Assembly (NCBI RefSeq): GCF_019145495.1
Contig: NZ_JAHSTU010000004.1
Location: forward strand, 62,001 to 126,000
Source: Pseudomonas azerbaijanoccidentalis
Lineage (GTDB): Bacteria; Pseudomonadota; Gammaproteobacteria; Pseudomonadales; Pseudomonadaceae
Direction: 5' to 3'
Length of the DNA: 64,000 nt
A program made the position numbers and the translations under genes. How positions within the stretch are numbered: the first letter of the stretch is position 1; each line of letters starts with the position of its first letter. This document shows, in pieces, positions 56,765 through 63,937 of this stretch. The notes under the pieces were generated by a model. The model was not told the DNA's origin, searched no databases, and saw only the letters and a program-made list of their open reading frames with translations.

Positions 56765-56849
56765 CCCTATCAGATCTGCTAGTAGGCAAGGCTGGTCGAT
56801 TGAGCCACAGTAAAACCCTGGATCGATGAATCATTCAGGAAGACAGTCC
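56765..56849 (+). repeat. RHS leader repeat, copy B
   Basis: CCCTATCAGATCTGCTAGTAGGC and the following 60 bp (CACAGTAAAACCCTGGATCGATGAATC) are nearly identical before RHS genes B, C and D. It ends in AGGAAGACAG, a ribosome site 8 bases before the chosen ATG. Confidence 0.8.
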
Positions 56850-57869
56850 ATGCTGCCCAATCGCGAAACGTTGCTCTGCCGGTACCACTACGACCCACTG
56901 GATCGACTGGTTGGTTGCACGCCCTCGGCACAGGCAGTCACCCGGCGTTTTTATCTGAAAGATCGACTGGCCACCGAGATTGAAGGCGCGGTGCAGCGTT
57001 CGATCATGCAGCACGATGATCTACTGCTGGCTCTGCAGCAGCGTCAGAGTCGTGGCGTGGAAACTCATATGCTTGCCACTGATCAACAGCGTTCTGTGTT
57101 GAACGTTCTCGACGCGACTCGGTTTAATTCTCTCGCCTACTCACCCTATGGTCATCGCCCGGCGGAGAACGGCTTGCTCAGCCTGCTTGGCTTCAACGGC
57201 GAACGACCGGATCCGGTGACAGGGTGTTATTTGTTGGGGAATGGTTATCGGGCTTTTAACCCGGTGTTGATGCGGTTTAACAGCCCGGACAGTTGGAGTC
57301 CGTTTGGGAAGGGGGGGTTGAATGCGTATGCGTATTGTGTGGGGGATCCTGTTAATCACGTGGACAAAAACGGGCACGTTCCAAACTTTTTTAAGCCGGC
57401 ACTTAGACACTTTGGATGGATTAAAAAATCAAAACCTTCCATTGAAACTTTAGTACCACCTATTCGCATAAATATCAAAGACGACGAATATACACTTATT
57501 GGATTCCATGGAACTTCAGAGAAGTTTGCAAAAGAAATGCAACGCACCGGTCCCAAACCAGAATTTGGTACAGCTCCAAACCTTTCCTATGGGCCTGGAT
57601 TTTATACAACACCGGATGTTTCGAAAGCACAACGTTATGCCAACTTTAACTCTAAAAAAATGTTCGACCGCAATACTGATGGATTACTAGCAGCATATCT
57701 TAAGAACCCTTCCGAAAAATCACTTGGCAAGGACTATGAATTCATACCAGAACACAAAGAGCTGGTTTTACGTAAACACATTTATGACGACGTAATCCTC
57801 ATCAGATTCAACGATGATAATTACACACAGAATCCGGACATAAATAAAATATTCAACATTCAGCAGTAA
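56850..57869 (+). CDS. Short RHS-core protein B with ADP-ribosyltransferase-like tail
   Basis: 339 residues. Residues 1-176 are the shared TccC/RHS-like core (LLCRYHYDPLDRLV, LATDQQRSVL, YSPYGHRPAE, LLGFNGERPDP, FNSPDSWSPFG, ending at KNGH). The tail shows the three-part pattern of H-Y-E ADP-ribosyltransferases: His220 in IGFHGTSE, Tyr252 in YGPGFYTTPD followed by AQRYA, and Glu304 in HKELVLRKH before DDVILIRF. This is the layout of exotoxin A, diphtheria toxin and PARPs. The tail is AT-rich. An ATG 24 bases upstream is in frame, but only the chosen one has a Shine-Dalgarno. The fold assignment is from motif reading, not from a search. Confidence 0.82.
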   Translation: MLPNRETLLCRYHYDPLDRLVGCTPSAQAVTRRFYLKDRLATEIEGAVQRSIMQHDDLLLALQQRQSRGVETHMLATDQQRSVLNVLDATRFNSLAYSPYGHRPAENGLLSLLGFNGERPDPVTGCYLLGNGYRAFNPVLMRFNSPDSWSPFGKGGLNAYAYCVGDPVNHVDKNGHVPNFFKPALRHFGWIKKSKPSIETLVPPIRINIKDDEYTLIGFHGTSEKFAKEMQRTGPKPEFGTAPNLSYGPGFYTTPDVSKAQRYANFNSKKMFDRNTDGLLAAYLKNPSEKSLGKDYEFIPEHKELVLRKHIYDDVILIRFNDDNYTQNPDINKIFNIQQ

Positions 57870-57890
57870 GTAAACTCAAAACACGCTCAC

Positions 57891-57921
57891 AAAAAAGGGC
57901 GACATCAAGTCGCCCTTTTTT
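57891..57921. terminator. fdhA-type terminator, copy 1
   Basis: AAAAAAGGGCGACATCAAGTCGCCCTTTTTT, nearly the same hairpin as that after intact fdhA at 60792. It was carried along with the fdhA 3' fragment and now also ends RHS gene B. Confidence 0.85.
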
Positions 57922-57929
57922 ACCCACCC

Positions 57930-58129
57930 TTACGCCGCACTAAACAACTCATGCGGATCAATCACAAACTTTTCGGTACGCCCGCATCAGACTCGCCATA
58001 ACCTTCCGGCGCCTGATCCAAGCTGATGACCTGCACGCCCACTACTTCGGCGCTGTTGATGCGATCCCACTGATCGCCTGCAACAGCTGGCGGTTGTACT
58101 TCATGACCGGGGTCTGGCTGGTGTTGAAG
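57930..58129 (-). pseudogene. Duplicated fdhA 3' end, fragment 1
   Basis: 200 bp that align with 60835-61036 of fdhA, the last 66 or so codons plus stop. It carries small deletions and substitutions (for example CTTTTCGGTACG for CTTCTTCGGCACG) that break the frame. Similarity ends abruptly after GTCTGGCTGGTGTTGAAG, where the RHS leader begins. Confidence 0.9.
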
Positions 58130-58138
58130 AGGTTGGGA

Positions 58139-58223
58139 CCCTATCAAATCTGCTAGTAGGCAGGACTGGCCGATTGCATCACAGTAAAACCCTGGATCGA
58201 TGAATCATTCAGGAAGACAGTCC
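58139..58223 (+). repeat. RHS leader repeat, copy C
   Basis: CCCTATCAAATCTGCTAGTAGGC with the following CACAGTAAAACCCTGGATCG stretch, nearly identical to copies B and D. It is joined directly to fdhA fragment 1 through AGGTTGGGA. Confidence 0.82.
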
Positions 58224-59345
58224 ATGTTGCCCAATCGTGAAACGTTGCTCTGCCGGTACCACTATGACCCGCTGGATCGATTGGTTGATTGCACGCCCTC
58301 GGCGCAGGCAGTCACCCGGCGTTTTTATCTGAAAGATCGGCTGGCCACCGAGATTCAAGGCGCGGTGCAGCGTTCGATCATGCAGCACGATGATCGACTG
58401 CTGGCTCAGCAGCAGCGTCAGAGCGGTGTGGCGGACACGCGTTTGCTTGCCACTGATCAACAGCGTTCGGTTTTGTATGTACTCGATGTCTCTCGGCCAC
58501 ATCCCATTGCCTACTCGCCTTATGGCCATCACCCGGCAGAGAGCGGTTTGCTCAGCCTGCTTGGCTTCAACGGCGAACGACCGGATCCGGTGACGGGGTG
58601 TTTTTTGTTAGGGAATGGTTATCGGGCGTTTAACCCGGTGTTGATGCGGTTTAACAGCCCGGACAGTTGGAGTCCGTTTGGGGAGGGTGGACTAAATGCT
58701 TATGCGTATTGTGTGGGAGATCCGGTGAATGGAGGAGATCCTACAGGGCATACCCCAGTTTGGTTAAAAACTATTCTGCGGTCGATTGGACTAATGAGGG
58801 GCAGACCACGCGTCTCACCTGGTGTTACTCCCAATACGGAGACGCCATTTCACAATCCAATGGCAAACAGACTCCACCCCTTTCCAAACGCGAAGTCTCC
58901 TGCCTGGACGACCCAAGACCAGTTAGCTTTTGCCGGCACAGAAGCACGCCATCCAGGTGCGCCTGGTTCAGCCACCTCGTATGAATCATTATCAACATAT
59001 TCAAACAACAGTCCGCGAACCTCAAATGGGGACATTCAACCTATATCTATTCAACGCTCTGCTTCAACCGGCACACCACCCAGAAGGAGTAGTAACGTCA
59101 GTGCCTATGATGTGCACATGGAAAATGTCACATCTTACTTAAGAGCCAGATATGGCAATGGCGGACTCATAACAGACACCGTCGGAGCAATTTTCGACCC
59201 ACCTCCCAGCTATACGCAATCGTTTCGTCCACCGCCAAACTATGGCAAGGAACCGTTACCCTCTTATGAGCAAGCACGAGTCAATGCTAAACAGATGGAA
59301 AAACTATCCAAACAGCAAATTTTCATACGACGTAGATCTGTATGA
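58224..59345 (+). CDS. Short RHS-core protein C with PPxY-containing tail
   Basis: 373 residues. The core (1-176, ending DPTGH) is nearly identical to that of copy D. The tail of about 195 residues is low-complexity, rich in Ser, Pro and Asn, and probably disordered. It contains PPSY at 327-330, PPNY at 337-340 and a related LPSYEQA at 345-351. PPxY motifs are ligands for the WW domains of eukaryotic NEDD4-type ubiquitin ligases and are rare in bacterial proteins. No enzymatic domain is recognised. The ATG with AGGAAGA upstream is preferred over the ATG 24 bases earlier. Confidence 0.8.
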   Translation: MLPNRETLLCRYHYDPLDRLVDCTPSAQAVTRRFYLKDRLATEIQGAVQRSIMQHDDRLLAQQQRQSGVADTRLLATDQQRSVLYVLDVSRPHPIAYSPYGHHPAESGLLSLLGFNGERPDPVTGCFLLGNGYRAFNPVLMRFNSPDSWSPFGEGGLNAYAYCVGDPVNGGDPTGHTPVWLKTILRSIGLMRGRPRVSPGVTPNTETPFHNPMANRLHPFPNAKSPAWTTQDQLAFAGTEARHPGAPGSATSYESLSTYSNNSPRTSNGDIQPISIQRSASTGTPPRRSSNVSAYDVHMENVTSYLRARYGNGGLITDTVGAIFDPPPSYTQSFRPPPNYGKEPLPSYEQARVNAKQMEKLSKQQIFIRRRSV

Positions 59346-59394
59346 ACGCATAAAAAATGGCGACCCGAAGGTCGCCGTACTATTTGCTCGAATT

Positions 59395-59593
59395 CTTGCG
59401 CACTAAACAATTTATGCGAATCAATCACAAACTTCTTCGGCGCGCCTGCATCGAACTCGCCGTAACCTTCCGGCGCCTGATCCAGGCTGATCACCTGCAC
59501 GCCCACCACTTGGCGATATTGATGCGGTCCCACATGAGCGCCCACATCAACTGACGGTTGTACTTCATGTCTGGGGTCTGGCTGGTGTTGAAG
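59395..59593 (-). pseudogene. Duplicated fdhA 3' end, fragment 2
   Basis: About 199 bp matching the same end of fdhA as fragment 1 and stopping at the same fdhA position (GGTGTTGAAG). It has lost the exact stop-codon region and has substitutions and a small deletion. A hairpin GGCGAC-CCGAAG-GTCGCC at 59359-59376, just beyond it, is a diverged copy of the fdhA terminator. Confidence 0.9.
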
Positions 59594-59607
59594 CACCGAG
59601 GTTGGGA

Positions 59608-59692
59608 CCCTATCAGATCTGCTAGTAGGCAGGACTGGCCGATTGCATCACAGTAAAACCCTGGATCGATGAATCATTCAGGAAGAGAATCC
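59608..59692 (+). repeat. RHS leader repeat, copy D
   Basis: CCCTATCAGATCTGCTAGTAGGC and the following 60 bp, nearly identical to copies B and C. It is joined to fdhA fragment 2 through the same GAGGTTGGGA seen at the C junction. Confidence 0.82.
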
Positions 59693-60772
59693 ATGCTGCC
59701 CAATCGTGAAACGTTGCTCTGCCGGTACCACTACGACCCGCTGGATCGATTGGTTGATTGCACGCCCTCGGCGCAAGCAGTCACCCGGCGTTTTTATCTG
59801 AAAGATCGACTGGCCACCGAGATTGAAGGCGCGGTGCAGCGTTCGATCATGCAGCACGATGATCGACTGCTGGCTCAGCAGCAGCGTCAGAGCGGTGTGG
59901 CGGACACGCGTTTGCTTGCCACTGATCAACAGCGTTCGGTTTTGTATGTACTTGACGTCTCTCGGCCACATCCCATTGCCTACTCGCCTTATGGCCATCG
60001 CCCGGCAGAGAGCGGTTTGCTCAGCCTGCTCGGCTTCAACGGCGAACGACCGGATCCGGTGACGGGGTGTTTTTTGTTAGGGAATGGTTATCGGGCGTTT
60101 AACCAAGTTTTGATGCGATTTAACAGCCCTGACAGTTGGAGTCCGTTTGGGAGGGGCGGGTTGAATGGGTATGCATATTGTGTGGGGGACCCGATTAATA
60201 AGGCAGACCCGACTGGACACTTTTCCGGCTGGGCGCTAGTCCGAAACAATATCTCTCGCATAGTAAAAATGGGAGCAGCATCCAAACTGCATGAACCAGC
60301 TTGGGGGAATGCCATACCAGGCGTGGCAAAAAGAGTCAGCCCAACGCTTCCGCCTATGAAGAGGCTGAACGATATGCCCGATGAAATGCTGGCAAAGGTG
60401 TTCGGTCATCTTGAGGGCAAATATCTTGCCAGTGTTTCCCTCACTTCAAAACGAATGAAGAATTCTGTTAGCGCACTCTCCGAGATCAATATGAAAAAAC
60501 TTTTGAGTGCTGGTCAACCAGAAACCCGACTGCCAAAAATCGATAGTGTAGGGTTTGGAGAAGTCAGAGGGATAGCCCCCTCAGCAGCCGTCAATACTGG
60601 AGTAACTCTCGCGCAAGCCCAGCAGGACTTTCCTTATGCAATGACCCGACTAGTTGGCCCCAACAACAAGAGCTTGCATTACGGTCCAAGGTCTTACCTA
60701 CCTCCCCAAGTTGACCAACCAAATACTGTTGCTGCGCAAATTAGAGCAATGAACGGAGATATGCTTTTTTGA
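59693..60772 (+). CDS. Short RHS-core protein D with F-box-like tail
   Basis: 359 residues. The core (1-176, ending DPTGH) is shared with B and C. In the tail, residues 224-262 read LNDMPDEMLAKVFGHLEGKY then LASVSLTSKRMKNSVS, which fits the F-box pattern (LP-E-hydrophobic-I-L-L-L-K). F-boxes bind SKP1 in eukaryotic SCF ubiquitin ligases; bacterial examples known to me are host-directed effectors. The remaining C-terminal 95 residues have no recognised domain. ATG 59693 has AGGAAGA upstream. The gene converges on intact fdhA. Confidence 0.82.
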   Translation: MLPNRETLLCRYHYDPLDRLVDCTPSAQAVTRRFYLKDRLATEIEGAVQRSIMQHDDRLLAQQQRQSGVADTRLLATDQQRSVLYVLDVSRPHPIAYSPYGHRPAESGLLSLLGFNGERPDPVTGCFLLGNGYRAFNQVLMRFNSPDSWSPFGRGGLNGYAYCVGDPINKADPTGHFSGWALVRNNISRIVKMGAASKLHEPAWGNAIPGVAKRVSPTLPPMKRLNDMPDEMLAKVFGHLEGKYLASVSLTSKRMKNSVSALSEINMKKLLSAGQPETRLPKIDSVGFGEVRGIAPSAAVNTGVTLAQAQQDFPYAMTRLVGPNNKSLHYGPRSYLPPQVDQPNTVAAQIRAMNGDMLF

Positions 60773-60791
60773 TTTCAGCATCCTAACGATA

Positions 60792-60822
60792 AAAAGGGCG
60801 ACATTAAGTCGCCCTCTTCTTT
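60792..60822. terminator. fdhA terminator (bidirectional)
   Basis: AAAAAGGGCGACATTAAGTCGCCCTCTTCTTT lies between the convergent RHS gene D and fdhA and can serve both. It is the parent of the copies at 57891 and 59359. Confidence 0.85.
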
Positions 60823-60834
60823 CGCCTAAACCCC

Positions 60835-62034
60835 TTACGCCGCACTAAACAACTTATGCGGATCAATCACAAACTTCTTCGGCACGCCTGCATCGAACTC
60901 GCCGTAACCTTCCGGCGCCTGATCCAGGCTGATGACCTGCACACCCACCACCTCGGCGATGTTGATGCGGTCCCACATGATTGCCTGCATGAGCTGGCGG
61001 TTGTACTTCATGACCGGGGTCTGGCCGGTGTGGAAGCTGTGGGATTTGGCCCAGCCCAGGCCGAAGCGAATGCTCAGGCTGCCCATTTTCGCAGCAGCGT
61101 CGACGGCGCCCGGATCTTCAGTCACGTAGAGGCCAGGGATGCCGATTTTGCCGGCTACGCGCACCACACCCATCAACGAGTTGAGTACGGTGGCCGGGGC
61201 TTCGTGTTTCACACCGTCATGGCCATGGCCGCGGGCTTCGAAGCCGACGGCGTCGATGGCGCAATCCACTTCGGGTTCGCCCAGCAGCGCGGCGATTTGT
61301 TCGTGTAGCGGGGTGTCGAGGGACAGGTCGGCGATTTCGAAACCCTGGGCCTTGGCGTGTGCCAGGCGTACGGTGTTGACGTCACCGACGATCACTACCG
61401 CTGCGCCCAACAGGCGAGCGGAAGCGGCAGCCGCCAGGCCGACCGGGCCGGCACCTGCGATGTAAACAGTGCTGCCCGGGCCGACGCCAGCGGTCACGGC
61501 ACCGTGGTAGCCGGTTGGCAGGATGTCGGAGAGGCAGGTCAGGTCACGGATTTTTTCCATTGCGCGATCGCGATCCGGCAGTTTCAGCAAGTTGAAGTCG
61601 GCGTACGGCACCAGCGCGTATTCAGCCTGACCACCGGTCCAGTCGCCCATGTCGACGTAACCGTAGGCACCGCCGGGACGTGCCGGGTTGACGCTCAGGC
61701 ACACGCCGGTGTGCATTTCCTTGCAGGAACGGCAGCGCCCGCAAGCCACGTTGAACGGTACGGAGACCAGATCGCCGATTTGCAGGTTTTCGACGTCGCG
61801 GCCCTTCTCGATGACTTCACCGGTAATTTCATGACCCAGAACCAGACCGGTTTGAGCGGTGGTACGACCGCGCACCATGTGTTGGTCGGAACCACAGATG
61901 TTGGTGGAGACCACACGCAGGATGACGGCGTGCTCGATCTTCCTGCCGCGCGGGTCCTGCATTTTCGGATAGTCGATTTTCTGTACTTCGACCTTGCCAG
62001 CGCCGAGATACACCACACCACGATTGCCAGACAT
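60835..62034 (-). CDS. fdhA: Glutathione-independent formaldehyde dehydrogenase
   Basis: The 399-residue zinc-dependent alcohol-dehydrogenase-family enzyme oxidises formaldehyde to formate with tightly bound NAD. It shows the catalytic zinc ligand region NICGSDQHMVRG, the structural-zinc cysteines CGRCRSCKEMHTGVC (about residues 98-112) and the NAD fold VYIAGAGPVGLAAA. It closely matches P. putida FdhA as I recall it. It follows purU and the sarcosine oxidase genes, whose reaction yields formaldehyde. Its 3' end has been copied twice to the left. Confidence 0.95.
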   Translation of the reverse strand: MSGNRGVVYLGAGKVEVQKIDYPKMQDPRGRKIEHAVILRVVSTNICGSDQHMVRGRTTAQTGLVLGHEITGEVIEKGRDVENLQIGDLVSVPFNVACGRCRSCKEMHTGVCLSVNPARPGGAYGYVDMGDWTGGQAEYALVPYADFNLLKLPDRDRAMEKIRDLTCLSDILPTGYHGAVTAGVGPGSTVYIAGAGPVGLAAAASARLLGAAVVIVGDVNTVRLAHAKAQGFEIADLSLDTPLHEQIAALLGEPEVDCAIDAVGFEARGHGHDGVKHEAPATVLNSLMGVVRVAGKIGIPGLYVTEDPGAVDAAAKMGSLSIRFGLGWAKSHSFHTGQTPVMKYNRQLMQAIMWDRINIAEVVGVQVISLDQAPEGYGEFDAGVPKKFVIDPHKLFSAA

Positions 62035-62137
62035 GCTTTCACCTCGCTGTTGTTTTTATGGAACCGCGTTGCCCAGTCAGGCAGCGCGTTAAGTGCTCGG
62101 GTACAGATGCTGTTTCTTGTGTTGCCAGTTATGGCCC

Positions 62138-62229
62138 CATCGCTAGCAGGCTAGCTCCCACAGTTATTCGGAATGAACACGGGATTTGTGAACAACCCGA
62201 AACCTGTGGGAGCTGGCCTGCCAGCGATG
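62138..62229. repeat. REP pair, GCTAGC/GCCAGC family
   Basis: ATCGCTAGCAGGCTAGCTCCCACAG and the mirrored CTGTGGGAGCTGGCCTGCCAGCGAT with a 40-bp centre, between fdhA and purU. Confidence 0.85.
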
Positions 62230-62234
62230 GCGAT

Positions 62235-63092
62235 CTAAAGAACGACCGTACGATTGGCGTTCAAAAATACTCTTCTCTCGATGTGATACCCAACCGCCCG
62301 CGCCAAGGTCAGGCCTTCTATGTCGCGCCCCTTGGCAATCAAATCCTCAGGGTAATGGCTGTGGTCGACCACCTCGACGCCCTGGGCAATGATCGGCCCT
62401 TCATCGAGGTCGTTGTTGATGTAATGCGCCGTCGCGCCGACCAGTTTCACGCCCTTGTTGTAGGCCTGGTGATAAGGCTTGGCGCCTTTGAAACCTGGCA
62501 GCAGGGAGTGGTGAATGTTGATTGCCTTGCCATCGAGCTTGCGGCATAGCTCTGGCGACAACACCTGCATGTAGCGAGCAAGGATCACCAGCTCGGCGCC
62601 GGCGTCTTCGATCACCTGCAACACCTGACGCTCTTGCGACGGTTTGTCGTTCGGGTCGAGCGGGAAGTGGTAGTACGGAATCTGGTGCCAATCGGCCAAC
62701 GGCTTGAGGTCCGGGTGGTTGGAGACCACAGCGGCGACGTCCATCGACAACTGGCCGATGCGCTGGCGGTAGAGCAAATCGTTGAGGCAGTGATCGGCCT
62801 TGGAGACCATGATCACCACTTTCGGCCGATAGTGCGGCGGGGTCAGCTCGAAGATCATGCCGAACGATTCACCACGCTCCTGCAAACCGGCGCGAAACGA
62901 CTGCTCGTCGAAGCCATCCGGTTGGCGGAATTCCACGCGAATGAAGAAACGGCCCGAGAGCCGGTCATCGAAGGAGTGGTGTTCGGTGACGTAGCAGCCC
63001 TGCTCGAACAGAAAGCGCGTCACCGCGTCCACCGTACCGAGCACGCTGGGGCAATCGGCAGTCAGAATCCATGTGTCTGGGGCGCGGCTCAT
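62235..63092 (-). CDS. purU: Formyltetrahydrofolate deformylase
   Basis: Releases formate from 10-formyl-THF and so regenerates THF. The 285-residue protein has an N-terminal ACT domain (WILTADCPSVLGTVDAVTRFL) and a formyltransferase-type domain (VVSNHPDLKPL, NIHHSLLPGFKGAKPY). It sits between soxG and fdhA, and these genes together dispose of the one-carbon units from sarcosine. ATG 63092 gives the usual length. Confidence 0.95.
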   Translation of the reverse strand: MSRAPDTWILTADCPSVLGTVDAVTRFLFEQGCYVTEHHSFDDRLSGRFFIRVEFRQPDGFDEQSFRAGLQERGESFGMIFELTPPHYRPKVVIMVSKADHCLNDLLYRQRIGQLSMDVAAVVSNHPDLKPLADWHQIPYYHFPLDPNDKPSQERQVLQVIEDAGAELVILARYMQVLSPELCRKLDGKAINIHHSLLPGFKGAKPYHQAYNKGVKLVGATAHYINNDLDEGPIIAQGVEVVDHSHYPEDLIAKGRDIEGLTLARAVGYHIERRVFLNANRTVVL

Positions 63093-63133
63093 AGTGCGGT
63101 GACTCCTGTTCAAAAGTAGCAGCAACGCCGCTT

Positions 63134-63203
63134 TGTGTAGCAGCTGCCGCAGGTTTCACGACGACTTCGTCGCCGAACGCAGCCTGCGGCAGCTGCTACA
63201 GGT
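63134..63203. repeat. REP pair, GTAGCAGCTGCCGCAGG family
   Basis: TGTAGCAGCTGCCGCAGG and the mirrored CCTGCGGCAGCTGCTACA with ACGACTTCGTCG in the centre, 70 bp, between purU and soxG. Confidence 0.85.
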
Positions 63204-63204
63204 A

Positions 63205-63837
63205 TCAGGCCTGAACGCTGAGGCCGAATTCAGCGGCCGCATCCTGCAACCACAACCACCAGTAATCCGAGAAGCTGCGACGGATCAGCAGCTCCCAAGT
63301 GTCTTCGCCAGTGTGGCGGATCACCAGTTGCGACTTGGCGAACACCGTGCCGACCGCCTTGCCCACCGGAAAGTTGTTCGGGTGCACGTCGTAGCTGGTG
63401 GATTTCATCAGCACCTGGCGCACGTTCGGGCCGCTCAGTTCAAGGATCTGCTGACCACCGCTGACGTTAACGATCTGAATGTGCAACTCGCCCAGCGCTT
63501 CACGCAATTTTTGCTCGGCGGCGAATTCTTCGCCGGTTGGCACGATCAGCAGCCATTCATCCGGCCCCATCCATTGCAGGCTGGTTTCGCCTTTGACGAT
63601 GACGGTCAGCGCGCCCGGCAATTCAATGCCAAGAGCCTTGTGCACGCCAGCGGCGAACGCGGCATCGTGACCATCGCCACGAATGGTCAGGTGGCCCAGA
63701 AGTTTTTTCTCACGCACGGTCACACCGGCGTTTTTGCGACCCTTGCCCACCAGGCTGGCGAGGTCGGCGTGATGCAGCGACGACTCGGCCTTGGCCCCGG
63801 TGGTTGGGCGTTGTTGGTAAACATTGGCTGTGGTCAT
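63205..63837 (-). CDS. soxG: Sarcosine oxidase gamma subunit
   Basis: The 210-residue small subunit of heterotetrameric sarcosine oxidase (SoxBDAG), which demethylates sarcosine to glycine and delivers methylene-THF or formaldehyde. The family-typical DEWLLIVPTGEE and the C-terminal RRSFSDYWWLWLQDAA are present. It follows soxA after 100 bp. AAGGTGC precedes the ATG. Confidence 0.93.
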   Translation of the reverse strand: MTTANVYQQRPTTGAKAESSLHHADLASLVGKGRKNAGVTVREKKLLGHLTIRGDGHDAAFAAGVHKALGIELPGALTVIVKGETSLQWMGPDEWLLIVPTGEEFAAEQKLREALGELHIQIVNVSGGQQILELSGPNVRQVLMKSTSYDVHPNNFPVGKAVGTVFAKSQLVIRHTGEDTWELLIRRSFSDYWWLWLQDAAAEFGLSVQA

Positions 63838-63937
63838 AAAGCACCTTTGCTGAATTCTGTTGGTTCCTGTGGTGGCTGCACTGCCGCTATCGCCAGCAGG
63901 CTAGCGATTGGCAGCCAACCCACAGATCTCGAGGTCA

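Noticed and set aside
57962..58147. 61-codon open frame on the minus strand
   Set aside because: It is a frame-shifted piece of the duplicated fdhA 3' end, not a gene. The same applies to 59264-59596.
53606..60772. RHS genes as intact type VI secretion Rhs effectors
   Set aside because: They lack PAAR, the YD-repeat cage and the autoproteolysis region; only the last part of the core is present.
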